Source of the DNA: an uncultured Pelagibacteraceae bacterium
GTDB lineage: Bacteria > Pseudomonadota > Alphaproteobacteria > Pelagibacterales > Pelagibacteraceae
Reading direction: 5' to 3'
Assembly: GCA_902516345.1 (NCBI GenBank)
Contig: CABXYJ010000004.1
Coordinates: 1 to 64,000, forward strand
Length of the DNA stretch: 64,000 nt
Shown here: piece by piece, positions 8,775 through 18,779 of the stretch
How the letters are laid out: every line of letters starts with the position of its first letter
Numbering within the stretch: position 1 is the stretch's first letter
The notes under the pieces: model-generated
The model's input: only the letters and a program-made list of their open reading frames with translations
What the model was told of the DNA's origin: nothing
Databases searched by the model: none
Made by a program: the position numbers and the translations under genes

Positions 8775-11700
8775 ATGTCTAAAAATTTAAGATTTAAATC
8801 AAGTAAACTATTAGATGAAACCTATCGAATTTCATTCAAATTTAATAATAAAATATATTATGGGTACAAAGGTGATACTCTAGCATCAGCTCTCTTGGCT
8901 AACGATGTTCATCTAGTGGGAAGAAGTTTTAAGTATCATAGACCTCGTGGAATTATGACGGCTGGTTCAGAGGAACCTAATGCAATTATTCAGTTACATG
9001 ATAATACTTCAAGAACCGAGCCAAACGTTAGGGCTACAGAAATTGAGATTTATGAGGGTTTAGTTGCTTCTAGTCAAAATTGTTGGCCAAGCGTAAATTT
9101 TGATATTGGCGGAATTAATAATATTCTGTCCCCTGTTCTACCAGCAGGTTTTTACTATAAAACTTTTATGTGGCCTAAAAATTTTTGGGAAAAATATGAA
9201 TACTTTATAAGAAAATCGGCAGGTCTAGGAAAGTCACCAAAAGAGGCTGATCCTGATATATATGAGCATAAATATATTCACTGCGATGTTTTGATAATTG
9301 GGGCTGGTATATCAGGAGTTATTGCAGCTAAAATGGCAGCAAAGAATGGTTTAAAAACTCTCTTGGTGGATGAAAAATCATTTTTAGGTGGATCAACAAC
9401 TTATGATAACTCAGAATTTTCAAAAATTAATAATCAGATAGCAAGTTCATGGCTAGAAAAAGAAGTTAATGAAATATCTAAATTAGAGAATTTAGAAATT
9501 AAAACTAGAACTAGTGTAGCAGCTTTTCATGGATACAATTTTTTGTTAGCTCGTGAAAATCTCACTGATCATTTACCAATTAATCAAAGAAAAAATAAAA
9601 TTAGACACAGATTATTAAAAATTAGAGCAAAAAAAGTAATCAGTGCTACTGGAGCGATAGAGAGGCCTCTAATATTTGATAACAATGATCGTCCAGGAAT
9701 ACTATTATCCTCAGCTATTAAAAAATATATTGATTTGTATGGTGTGGCTTGTGGTGAAAATATTATTCTTTTTACCAATAACGACACTGCATACGAAACT
9801 GCTATTAGTATGACTCAAAGGGGGATTAAGGTCAATGCAATCATCGATAATAGAGAACAAGTTGACTCAAAACTTTCCTACGAAGTTGAAAAAAATAATA
9901 TTAGAATTTTCAAAGGTTATACAGTTGTTGATACGTATGGTTATAAAAGAATTAATGGATTATCAATTATGAAACTTTCTAAGGATGGACAAAAAGTAAT
10001 TGGAGAAAAAATAAAATTAAGTTGTGATTCTTTGGGTGTATCAGGTGGATGGACACCATCAGTCCATTTATTTACACAATCAGGAGGAAAATTAAAATTT
10101 AGAGAAGAGGATCAAGTTTTTATTCCAAGCAAATATCCTTCAGATCAATTGTGTATTGGATCCTGTAATGGAGATTTTACTATAGAAGAAATCACAGCAA
10201 ACACAATTTTATCTATCAAAAAATTTCTTAACATCAAAAATACAAATTATAAAACTTTAGAAATCATGACAGGAATAAATAAATCAAAAAGAAATATCTG
10301 GTTGTTACCGTCAGATAAAATATTAGGAAAAACTAAATCTTTTGTAGATTATCAAAACGATGCGACTGCAAAAGACATTAAATTAGCGCTTAGGGAAGGA
10401 TTTAGATCAATAGAACATGTAAAAAGATATACCACAACCGGCATGGGCACTGATCAAGGTAAACTAGGTAACATGCATGCTTTAGGGATAATTTCAGAAA
10501 CTGCAGGGACTAAAATGGGTGAGCACGGGACCACAACTTTTAGACCACCTTATACTCCGCTTACTTTTGGAACTATAGTCGGAAGAAATGTAGGAAAATT
10601 TTTTGATATAATCAGGCGAACACCAATTCATGATTGGCATGTTATAAATAACGCTAAGTTTGAAAATGTTGGTCAATGGAAGAGAGCTTGGTACTATCCT
10701 AAAGAAAATGAAAATATGCACCAGGCTGTGCAAAGAGAGAGTAAAGCAGCTAGAGATTGTGCGGGTATACTAGATGCATCCACTTTAGGTAAAATTGATA
10801 TTCAAGGAACTGATGCTTCAGAATTTCTAAACCGTGTTTATACAAATGCTTGGTCTAAACTTGCTATTGGTAAATGTCGTTATGGTTTAATGCTTAATGA
10901 GGATGGCATGGTATATGATGATGGAGTGACAACCAGGTTAGATGAAAATCATTATATAATGACTACTACCACTGGTGGGGCTGCAAATGTATTAGGAAAA
11001 CTTGAAGATTATCTTCAAACAGAGTGGCCTGAACTAGATGTTTATTTATCATCTGTAACTGATCATTATGCAACTATAAGTGTTTGCGGTCCACATAGTA
11101 AAAAAATTGTGTCTAAAGTTATTCCTAATTTAGATTTTTCTGATGAAAAATTTCCACATATGTCATTTAAAAACGCAAAAATTGGAGAGATAAAATGTAG
11201 AGTTATGAGAATTAGTTTCACTGGAGAACAAAGTTATGAAATTAATATTCAATCAAATTATGGAAAATCTGTTTGGGAAAAGTGTATGGAGGCAGGTAAA
11301 AATTTTGATATTACTCCTTATGGGACAGAAACAATGCATTTATTGAGAGCTGAAAAAGGTTTTATAATAGTCGGCCAAGATACAGATGCAACCATGACAC
11401 CAATTGATTTACAAATGGACTGGATAGTGAGTAAGAAAAAATATGACTTCATTGGAAAAAGATCGCTGTATAGATCAGACACAATTAAAGAAGATAGAAA
11501 ACAACTAGTTGGGTTACTTACTGAAAATCCTGAGGAAGTTTTAGAGGAAGGTGCACAGATAGTTACTGATATTAAAAAATCGCCTATTGAAATGTTAGGC
11601 CATGTTACTTCAAGCTACTATAGTCCGAATTTAAATAAATCCATTGCTCTAGGAGTAGTGAAAGGCGGAAAAAAAATGCTTGGACAGAAGTTAATTATTC

Positions 11701-11786
11701 CAATGGAAAATAAAAACATAAACGTGACTGTAGCTGATCCTGTTTTTTTAGATAAGGAAGGTAAAAGATTAAATGCTAAATTATAA
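8775..11786 (+). CDS. soxA: Sarcosine oxidase alpha subunit
   Basis: ORF 1003 aa; N-terminal ferredoxin-like/GSEEPNA motif, central NAD domain (VLIIGAGISGVIAAKMAA), C-terminal aminomethyltransferase-like domain. Confidence 0.95.
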   Translation: MSKNLRFKSSKLLDETYRISFKFNNKIYYGYKGDTLASALLANDVHLVGRSFKYHRPRGIMTAGSEEPNAIIQLHDNTSRTEPNVRATEIEIYEGLVASSQNCWPSVNFDIGGINNILSPVLPAGFYYKTFMWPKNFWEKYEYFIRKSAGLGKSPKEADPDIYEHKYIHCDVLIIGAGISGVIAAKMAAKNGLKTLLVDEKSFLGGSTTYDNSEFSKINNQIASSWLEKEVNEISKLENLEIKTRTSVAAFHGYNFLLARENLTDHLPINQRKNKIRHRLLKIRAKKVISATGAIERPLIFDNNDRPGILLSSAIKKYIDLYGVACGENIILFTNNDTAYETAISMTQRGIKVNAIIDNREQVDSKLSYEVEKNNIRIFKGYTVVDTYGYKRINGLSIMKLSKDGQKVIGEKIKLSCDSLGVSGGWTPSVHLFTQSGGKLKFREEDQVFIPSKYPSDQLCIGSCNGDFTIEEITANTILSIKKFLNIKNTNYKTLEIMTGINKSKRNIWLLPSDKILGKTKSFVDYQNDATAKDIKLALREGFRSIEHVKRYTTTGMGTDQGKLGNMHALGIISETAGTKMGEHGTTTFRPPYTPLTFGTIVGRNVGKFFDIIRRTPIHDWHVINNAKFENVGQWKRAWYYPKENENMHQAVQRESKAARDCAGILDASTLGKIDIQGTDASEFLNRVYTNAWSKLAIGKCRYGLMLNEDGMVYDDGVTTRLDENHYIMTTTTGGAANVLGKLEDYLQTEWPELDVYLSSVTDHYATISVCGPHSKKIVSKVIPNLDFSDEKFPHMSFKNAKIGEIKCRVMRISFTGEQSYEINIQSNYGKSVWEKCMEAGKNFDITPYGTETMHLLRAEKGFIIVGQDTDATMTPIDLQMDWIVSKKKYDFIGKRSLYRSDTIKEDRKQLVGLLTENPEEVLEEGAQIVTDIKKSPIEMLGHVTSSYYSPNLNKSIALGVVKGGKKMLGQKLIIPMENKNINVTVADPVFLDKEGKRLNAKL

Positions 11787-12336
11787 TCAACCAATAAAAG
11801 AGCAAAAAACATATCAAGGTTTGCAAATGAGTGAAATAAATCCAGTTATGAAATTAATAATAAGAGGAAAAAAAAGAGAATTTTTATCAGCTGTTGGTAA
11901 ATCTTTAAATATGGTCTTACCCACAAAAGCTAACACCTCGACTCAAAGTGAAAAATTGACAGCTTTATGGCTCAGTCCTGATGAATGGATGATTTTTTCA
12001 AACAGTGTTGTTAAAGAAAACACTAATACATACGGTACAGAAACACTTTTAAATAAGAATATATGCAAATTAAATTTAGGAGCTGTAATAGATGTTACAG
12101 ACCAATTTGTTAGAATCACTCTAAAAGGAGATAAAATTTATGACTTATTTCAGACCGGATCACCTTTTAATTTTAATGAATTTAGATACAAAATTGGATC
12201 TGTAACTCAAACAATTATCGCAAAAGTTGATGTTATTATTCACAATCAAAATCAAAATGAGGTCAATTTATTCGTAAGACGCTCTTTTTCTGAACATTTA
12301 TTCTCCTGGATGAATGATAGTGCGTCAAGATTATAG
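11773..12336 (+). CDS. soxG: Sarcosine oxidase gamma subunit
   Basis: ORF 187 aa; position after soxA; LWLSPDEWMIFS...DVTDQFVRITLKG...DVIIHN. Confidence 0.9.
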   Translation: MLNYNQPIKEQKTYQGLQMSEINPVMKLIIRGKKREFLSAVGKSLNMVLPTKANTSTQSEKLTALWLSPDEWMIFSNSVVKENTNTYGTETLLNKNICKLNLGAVIDVTDQFVRITLKGDKIYDLFQTGSPFNFNEFRYKIGSVTQTIIAKVDVIIHNQNQNEVNLFVRRSFSEHLFSWMNDSASRL

Positions 12337-12371
12337 TCTCATTTAGATCCTAAATAAGTTAAATAAAATTT

Positions 12372-13139
12372 ATGAAAAAAATATTATTAATAGCATTATT
12401 TGCTTTTTTACCCTTCTCATTAAACGCAGACTCAAATTTAGATAAAATATTATCATCTGGAGTATTAAAAGTTGGAACTACCGGTGACTGGGATCCAATG
12501 ACCGTCAAAGATCCTGCAACGAATAAGTATAAGGGTTTTGATATAGATGTAATGAATGAACTTGCCAAAGACATGGGTGTAAAGGTTGAGTTTGTGCCAG
12601 CAGAGTGGAAAACGATTGTATCTGGAATAACATCGTCAAGATATGATATCTCAACTAGTGTTACAAAAACCCCAAAAAGAGCTGAAGTGGCTGGTTTCAC
12701 GGACACATATTACAAATATGCTACTGTGCCACTAGTTCTAAAAAAGAACTTAAAAAAATTTCCAACTTGGGATTCTTTAAATAATTCAAAAGTAACTATT
12801 GCAACTACTCTTGGTACTTCTCAAGAAGAAAAAGCTAAAGAATTTTTTCCAAAATCAAAATTAAACTCAATCGAAGCACCAGCAAGGGATTTCCAAGAAG
12901 TCTTGGCAGGTAGAGCTGATGGTAATATCACAAGTTCTACTGAGGCAAATAAATTAGTTATCAAATATCCTCAGTTAGCAATCGTTCCAGATGGTGGAAA
13001 AAATCCAGCATTTTTAGCAATGATGGTTCCCAAAGGTGATAATAAATGGAACGAGTATGTGAACAGCTGGATCAAGAAGAAAAAATCGTCTGGCTTCTTT
13101 ACTAAATTGTTATCTAAATACAATCTAAAAAGTTTATAA
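12372..13139 (+). CDS. ABC transporter substrate-binding protein, family 3 (amino acid / cyclohexadienyl dehydratase-like)
   Basis: ORF 255 aa; signal peptide [19 protein letters not shown], then [16 protein letters not shown]...[27 protein letters not shown]. Confidence 0.88.
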   Translation: MKKILLIALFAFLPFSLNADSNLDKILSSGVLKVGTTGDWDPMTVKDPATNKYKGFDIDVMNELAKDMGVKVEFVPAEWKTIVSGITSSRYDISTSVTKTPKRAEVAGFTDTYYKYATVPLVLKKNLKKFPTWDSLNNSKVTIATTLGTSQEEKAKEFFPKSKLNSIEAPARDFQEVLAGRADGNITSSTEANKLVIKYPQLAIVPDGGKNPAFLAMMVPKGDNKWNEYVNSWIKKKKSSGFFTKLLSKYNLKSL

Positions 13140-13179
13140 TAGATTAGTATTTAGTTTTTTATTCTTTATAACTTAATGA

Positions 13180-13911
13180 GTGAGAAATTTAGCTTTTTTA
13201 ACTTTAATCTTCCCTTTAGCCTCATGCGGAAAAAGTGAATTAAACTGGTTGATATTATCCCCTCAAAATGTTGAGGGATTAACAAATCTAAAGTTTCTTT
13301 TAAGTGGTTTAACTACCACTATATTCATTTCGATAATTTCAATTGTTATATCGATATTGATTGGTCTTTTAATCGCAATACCATCGCTTTCAAAAAATAA
13401 ATTCTTAACTTATCTTAATATTGGTTATGTAGAAATTGTAAGAGCAATTCCTTTGCTAGTTTTAATTTTATGGATTTATTATGGATTACCAATAATGACA
13501 GGAATTAGTTTTAGCCCATTTGTTTCAGGTATCATAGCCTTATCTATAAGCGAAAGTGCATTCCAAGCTGAAATTTTTAGAGCAGGAATAAACTCAATTA
13601 AAAAAGCTCAATGGGAAGCAGGAAGTTCTTTGGGTTTGGGTTTTTTTAGAAAATTAAGATTAGTTATCTTACCTCAGGCTGTGAAAAATATTTTACCAGC
13701 TATAGGTAACCAATTTGTTTACGTGCTTAAAATGTCATCACTTGTATCAATAATTGGTATTGGTGATTTGACAAGAAAAGCTAATGAGTTAGTCGTAACA
13801 ACTTATAGACCATTAGAAATATATACATTTCTTATTCTAGAATATTTAATCTTAATATTGATTGTTTCTTATTTGGTAAGAAAGTTAGAAAAAAAATTAC
13901 AAAAAGACTAA
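13180..13911 (+). CDS. Amino-acid ABC transporter permease (His/Glu/Gln type)
   Basis: ORF 243 aa, GTG start; EIVRAIPLLVLILWIYYGLP, EAFQAEIFRAGINSIKKAQWEAGSSLGL (EAA loop). Confidence 0.9.
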   Translation: MRNLAFLTLIFPLASCGKSELNWLILSPQNVEGLTNLKFLLSGLTTTIFISIISIVISILIGLLIAIPSLSKNKFLTYLNIGYVEIVRAIPLLVLILWIYYGLPIMTGISFSPFVSGIIALSISESAFQAEIFRAGINSIKKAQWEAGSSLGLGFFRKLRLVILPQAVKNILPAIGNQFVYVLKMSSLVSIIGIGDLTRKANELVVTTYRPLEIYTFLILEYLILILIVSYLVRKLEKKLQKD

Positions 13912-14387
13912 TTTTTACTTCTATAATCCCAAGGATACTCAAATGTCATTGACCACATACCTTTTTTATTTTTTTTTGCATAGTTCTCATCTTCAATAAA
14001 TTTAGTTGAATATTTCCTGTAAGCAAAAGCAAATCCCTCTCTAACAAGATACTTAGATAAACTTTGATTATTTACAAAACATTCAGCTAAAATTCTCTTA
14101 TATCGATCTACACCCTCATTGACACATTCTACCTTATTATCACCTATCTTTTTAATAAGTAATTCTTTTGCCCATATCCCACATTTAAGTACTTCATTAT
14201 TCTTTTTGCATACTTGTTTAATTTCAGGAGTATCAATGCCACTAAAACGAATTTTTTTGCCATTTAAATGAATAGTATCTCCATCAACAACTTTTGCTTT
14301 GTTAGATTTAAGATCAAAAGAAGAGGTTAAAAAAAATATTAGACAAATACTAATTAGTAAAAAGACTTTTATTTTGTTTGAAAACAT
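13908..14387 (-). CDS. Secreted/anchored thermonuclease-like (SNase) protein
   Basis: ORF 159 aa; N-terminal hydrophobic segment; VVDGDTIHLNGKKIRFSGIDTPE and YKRILAECFVN. Confidence 0.9.
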   Translation of the reverse strand: MFSNKIKVFLLISICLIFFLTSSFDLKSNKAKVVDGDTIHLNGKKIRFSGIDTPEIKQVCKKNNEVLKCGIWAKELLIKKIGDNKVECVNEGVDRYKRILAECFVNNQSLSKYLVREGFAFAYRKYSTKFIEDENYAKKNKKGMWSMTFEYPWDYRSKN

Positions 14388-15720
14388 TGTTCAAAAAATA
14401 CCCAATAAACATTAGAACTGCAATTCCCATAAACCAATTTGTTACTAATATTGTATAAAAAATATCCTCATAATTTCCTCCTTTAATGTTGATTACATAC
14501 CACAAACTTAAAAATGGAAGTGCTGTTAGCCGTAAAATACTTAAGTAAAGACTATATAATGGTCTTTTAACTGCTTGGAACACTGCAGTTGTTATAAAAA
14601 AAACAGGATAAATTGGACCAATCAGTGCAGCAATTTTTAGATATATTGTACCGTGTTTTATTGCCTCTGAATTATCAGTGAATAAAGAAACTAAAAACTC
14701 TGCACCCAAAAAAATTATTATTCCTGCACAAATCATAAAAGATGATCCAAAATAAAGAGCCTTTTTATATAATTCTCTTAATCTATCAAAATTTTTTGCA
14801 CCAAAATTTTGTCCTCCAATAGATAGGACTGCTGTATTTAGACCAATAACTGGAAGTAAAAAAACTTGCTCAATTCGTAAAGCAGCACCGTAACCAGCAG
14901 TAGCTAAATCTCCAAATTTTCCAATGAAGTAAAGAATATTAAAAATACCTACGCCAATTAATAACATACTGAACATTACTGGAATTGTCTGGTATAGGAG
15001 TTCTCCTAGAAGGTTTAATTTGGGTATAAAACACTCAGGCTTAAGATATTGCTTTAATTCACAACAATAAACTTTATAAGCTAAATACAGAAGACCGATA
15101 AATTGTGAAACTACAGTTGCAATAGCAAGTCCAGCTATACCAAAAGCTGGTACATAACCATAACCAAAAATAAATAATGGATTTAGAATAATGTTTAAAA
15201 AGAAACTAAAAATCAAAACATTTCTATAACTTTTTGTATCTCCTTGTGCGTTTAAAGTTCCATTTAATGAAATCTGAATCAAAACTATTATTGTTCCATA
15301 AAAAATTACATCAAGATATTTTCTAGTTAAAATAATTCCTTCCTGGTCCGATCCCATTAAGAAAAGTAGAAAATCTGAAACATTTAAACCAAAAAAAGTT
15401 ACTAGGATAGATAAAAAAATTGCAAATACAATTGACTGGGCAACAAATAATGACGCCTTCCTTTTATTCTTAGCACCTATATTATTTCCAATTAAAGTAT
15501 TTGTTCCCGCAGTTAGACCAACGCCTATAGCAATAATGGTGAAATAAATTGGAAAAGATTTTGCAATTGCTGCTATTGCTTCAGCAGATATTCTACCCGC
15601 AAACCAAGTATCTACTAAATTATAAAAAGTTTGAAATAATGAACCAACACTTGCTGGGATTGTTATCTTTCTAAGTAAAAACCATATTGGATCCTTAGTT
15701 AATTTGAAAGATTGTGACAA
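14350..15720 (-). CDS. MATE family multidrug efflux protein
   Basis: ORF 456 aa; twelve-helix polytopic sequence; QTFYNLVDTWFAGRISAEAIAAI, GLTAGTNTLIGNNIGAKN. Confidence 0.9.
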   Translation of the reverse strand: MSQSFKLTKDPIWFLLRKITIPASVGSLFQTFYNLVDTWFAGRISAEAIAAIAKSFPIYFTIIAIGVGLTAGTNTLIGNNIGAKNKRKASLFVAQSIVFAIFLSILVTFFGLNVSDFLLFLMGSDQEGIILTRKYLDVIFYGTIIVLIQISLNGTLNAQGDTKSYRNVLIFSFFLNIILNPLFIFGYGYVPAFGIAGLAIATVVSQFIGLLYLAYKVYCCELKQYLKPECFIPKLNLLGELLYQTIPVMFSMLLIGVGIFNILYFIGKFGDLATAGYGAALRIEQVFLLPVIGLNTAVLSIGGQNFGAKNFDRLRELYKKALYFGSSFMICAGIIIFLGAEFLVSLFTDNSEAIKHGTIYLKIAALIGPIYPVFFITTAVFQAVKRPLYSLYLSILRLTALPFLSLWYVINIKGGNYEDIFYTILVTNWFMGIAVLMFIGYFLNNVFKQNKSLFTN

Positions 15721-15728
15721 ATAAATCC

Positions 15729-16637
15729 TTAGTTAAATTCTTTTTGAAAATTATATTTTTTCCCTGATAACTTTGCCTTGTATACCTGACTTTGTCTCAT
15801 TCTAAAACGAGATTTTTGATTTTTTGAAAGTTTATGAAAACAATTAGGACAAGTCACACCTTCCTCATATCTTCTAGATTTTTTATCCTTAACTGAAATT
15901 GGTTGCCTGCATCCACCACAAATTGAATATGTTCCTTGTACTAATCCGTGTTTTAAACTTACTCTGTTGTCAAATACAAAACATTCACCTTTCCATAAAC
16001 TGTTTTTTTGTTTAATTTTTTTTAAATAATTTAAAATTCCACCTTTTAATTGATAAATATTTTTAAAACCTTTTTTTTCTAAATATACAGATGCTTTTTC
16101 ACACCTAATTCCGCCAGTGCAAAACATAGCTATTGGCTTATCTTTTTTTAACTTTTTTAAATATTTTGGGAAATCTCTAAAGTTACCTATATCTGGATTT
16201 ACCGATTTCCTAAAAGATCCAACTTTGTGTTCAAAAGGTTTTCTTGCATCTAGTAAGAGAGTTTTTTTATTTTTTATTAATTTATTCCACTTTATTGGAT
16301 CAATATGAGTGTTTTTTTTTTTGATTCTGTTTAAAATTCTAAGATCCATTGGAACAACTTCTTTTTTAATTTTTACTTTAGGTTTATGAAATGGTTTAAA
16401 TTTACTCTTTGAATTACTGAAACTATCGAATTCTTTGATATTCAAAATTTCTTTTAATCTAATAATTGTAGTCTTAATGTCTCTATTTTTACCAGATACA
16501 GATCCATTTAAGCCCTCTTTAGATATAATAATTGATCCATGTATATTTTTATCTACTAAGAGATTATTCAATATTATTTGTTTTTTTTTTAAATAATTTA
16601 TTTTTTGAAATTTATAAAAACCATATATAGTGAACAT
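15729..16637 (-). CDS. trhO: tRNA uridine(34) hydroxylase, rhodanese family
   Basis: ORF 302 aa; GSIIISKEGLNGSVSG and active-site CTGGIRCEKASVYL; C-terminal Cys motifs SICGGCRQPI / CPNCF. Confidence 0.9.
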   Translation of the reverse strand: MFTIYGFYKFQKINYLKKKQIILNNLLVDKNIHGSIIISKEGLNGSVSGKNRDIKTTIIRLKEILNIKEFDSFSNSKSKFKPFHKPKVKIKKEVVPMDLRILNRIKKKNTHIDPIKWNKLIKNKKTLLLDARKPFEHKVGSFRKSVNPDIGNFRDFPKYLKKLKKDKPIAMFCTGGIRCEKASVYLEKKGFKNIYQLKGGILNYLKKIKQKNSLWKGECFVFDNRVSLKHGLVQGTYSICGGCRQPISVKDKKSRRYEEGVTCPNCFHKLSKNQKSRFRMRQSQVYKAKLSGKKYNFQKEFN

Positions 16638-17287
16638 TATATCTTCCTACAAACAGTCATTCCATCACCAAATGGTACCATGACTTTTTCAATTCTCTTA
16701 TCTTTAGAGATAAAATCATTCAAATCTTTTATATTTTTAGTAAATTTATCATTGATATCTTTATTAATAACTTCTCCATGCCACAATACATTATCAATTA
16801 TCACTAAACCTTCTTTATTTAATAGATCTAACGAAATCTCATAATATTTTTTGTAATTCATTTTATCTGCATCAATAAAGACTAAATCAAACTTTTCATT
16901 TCTAATACTCATCAAAGTTTCTAATGCTGGTTTAATTATAGTTTTAATTTTATGATCTTGATTAGCTTTTTTAAAAAATTTTTGAGCAACTTTATTTGTT
17001 TCCTCATTTTTATCTAATGCGATTATGCTACCTTCATCTGGTAATGCTAAAGCCATAGATAACGTGCTTAAACCTGTAAAAGTTCCTATCTCTAGGACTT
17101 TTTTAATTTTTGAAACTTTAATAATTAAATGTAGAAATTGACACTGAGAAATAGATATTTGCATTCTTTTTGTATCACCAAGTGATAAATTATAATCTAT
17201 TATTTCTTTTTGAATTGGATGTAATTTCAGACCGTTCTTTAGAATATAATCTTGTAAATTTTTTGTGATATTAAGGTCTGAACCCAT
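16637..17287 (-). CDS. SAM-dependent O-methyltransferase (caffeoyl-CoA type)
   Basis: ORF 216 aa; VLEIGTFTGLSTLSMALALP, FDLVFIDADKMNYKKYYE, IIDNVLWHGEV. Confidence 0.9.
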   Translation of the reverse strand: MGSDLNITKNLQDYILKNGLKLHPIQKEIIDYNLSLGDTKRMQISISQCQFLHLIIKVSKIKKVLEIGTFTGLSTLSMALALPDEGSIIALDKNEETNKVAQKFFKKANQDHKIKTIIKPALETLMSIRNEKFDLVFIDADKMNYKKYYEISLDLLNKEGLVIIDNVLWHGEVINKDINDKFTKNIKDLNDFISKDKRIEKVMVPFGDGMTVCRKI

Positions 17288-17291
17288 AACC

Positions 17292-18779
17292 TTATAATTT
17301 TTTCTTTAGGATCTCATTGATTAATAGAGGATTAGCTTTTCCACCTGATGCTTTCATTGCTTGACCAACAAAAAAACCAAAAAGTTTTTCTTTACCTTGT
17401 TTATATTCAATAGCTTTTTCTCTATTGTCATTAATTATTTTATCAATTAAAGCCTCTAAGGCTTTTGGGTCACTTTGTTGTTTTAATCCTTTTTCCTCAA
17501 CAATTTTTTGTGGATCTTTATCTCCATCAATCATTAATTCAAAAACGGTTTTCGCTATTTTCCCTGAAATGGTTCCATTCTTAATTAGATTAATCAATAT
17601 AGCAAAGTTTTTAGCGCTCACTGGGCTTTGAGAAATTTCTAAACCTTTGCTATTTAAAACGGCAAATAGCTCACCAGTAATCCAATTGACTGCTAATTTA
17701 ATATCTTTGTTTTTACCCATTTTTGTTACAACTTCTTCAAAGTATTTTGCAGTATCAATATCAGATACTAAAATATTTGCTTCATAAGGAGACAATTTAA
17801 ACTCTTCAATAAATCTTTTCTTTTTATCATCTGGGAGTTCTGGAATATCATTTTTAAGCTCTTCAATAAATTTATCTGAAACCTCCAAAGGTAACAGATC
17901 AGGATCAGGAAAATATCTGTAATCATGAGCATCTTCTTTTGATCTCATTGACCTTGTTTCATTTTTCTTTGTATCAAAAAGTCTCGTTTCTTGATCAATA
18001 GTTTTGCCCTCTTCTATTAAATCAACTTGTCTATTAGCCTCATATTCTATTGCCATCTGCATAAATTTAATTGAATTAACGTTTTTAATTTCACATCGAG
18101 TGCCAAATTCTTTTGAGCCTTTTGGTCTTACAGAAACGTTCACATCGGCTCTTAGAGAACCTTCTTGCATGTTTCCATCACAAGTTCCTAGATACCTCAT
18201 TATAGATCGTAATTTTTTGATGTAAGCATTAACCTCATCTGGAGATCTTAAATCAGGCTTGCTAACTATTTCCATTAAAGCTACCCCTGATCTATTTAAA
18301 TCTACAAAGGTATTTTGTGGGTCAAGATCATGAATACTTTTTCCAGCATCTTGCTCTAAATGTAACCTTTCTATACCAACTTCTTTTTGACCCTTAGGCA
18401 TATCCAAAATAACCTTGCCCTCACCTACTATGGGATCTTTAAACTGTGAAATTTGATATCCTTGAGGTAAATCTGCATAAAAATAATTTTTTCTATCAAA
18501 TACTGATCGTTTATTAATTTTTGCGTTAAGACCAATGCCAGTTTTAATTGCTTGTTTAACACAATATTCATTTATTACTGGTAACATTCCTGGAAATGCA
18601 GCATCAACTAAACTAACCTGTGTATTAGGCTCCGCTCCAAATTTAGTTGAAGAAGTAGAAAATAATTTTGACTCAGATAAAACTTGAGCATGAACTTCTA
18701 AACCAATTACAACCTCATACTGATTGTCTCTTCGATTAATCAAATATTCTGAATTTTTTTTACTCATTTTATCCACCAA
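17292..18779 (-). CDS. gatB: Asp/Glu-tRNA(Asn/Gln) amidotransferase subunit B
   Basis: ORF 495 aa; [45 protein letters not shown]. Confidence 0.96.
   Translation of the reverse strand: MVDKMSKKNSEYLINRRDNQYEVVIGLEVHAQVLSESKLFSTSSTKFGAEPNTQVSLVDAAFPGMLPVINEYCVKQAIKTGIGLNAKINKRSVFDRKNYFYADLPQGYQISQFKDPIVGEGKVILDMPKGQKEVGIERLHLEQDAGKSIHDLDPQNTFVDLNRSGVALMEIVSKPDLRSPDEVNAYIKKLRSIMRYLGTCDGNMQEGSLRADVNVSVRPKGSKEFGTRCEIKNVNSIKFMQMAIEYEANRQVDLIEEGKTIDQETRLFDTKKNETRSMRSKEDAHDYRYFPDPDLLPLEVSDKFIEELKNDIPELPDDKKKRFIEEFKLSPYEANILVSDIDTAKYFEEVVTKMGKNKDIKLAVNWITGELFAVLNSKGLEISQSPVSAKNFAILINLIKNGTISGKIAKTVFELMIDGDKDPQKIVEEKGLKQQSDPKALEALIDKIINDNREKAIEYKQGKEKLFGFFVGQAMKASGGKANPLLINEILKKKL

Noticed and set aside
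12359-12706. 115-aa minus-strand ORF
   Set aside because: Antisense to the ABC binding-protein gene, which has a clear signal peptide and domain.
15729-16637. Possible new rhodanese fusion
   Set aside because: Domain order and CTGGIRCEKA active site match the known TrhO/YceA family.
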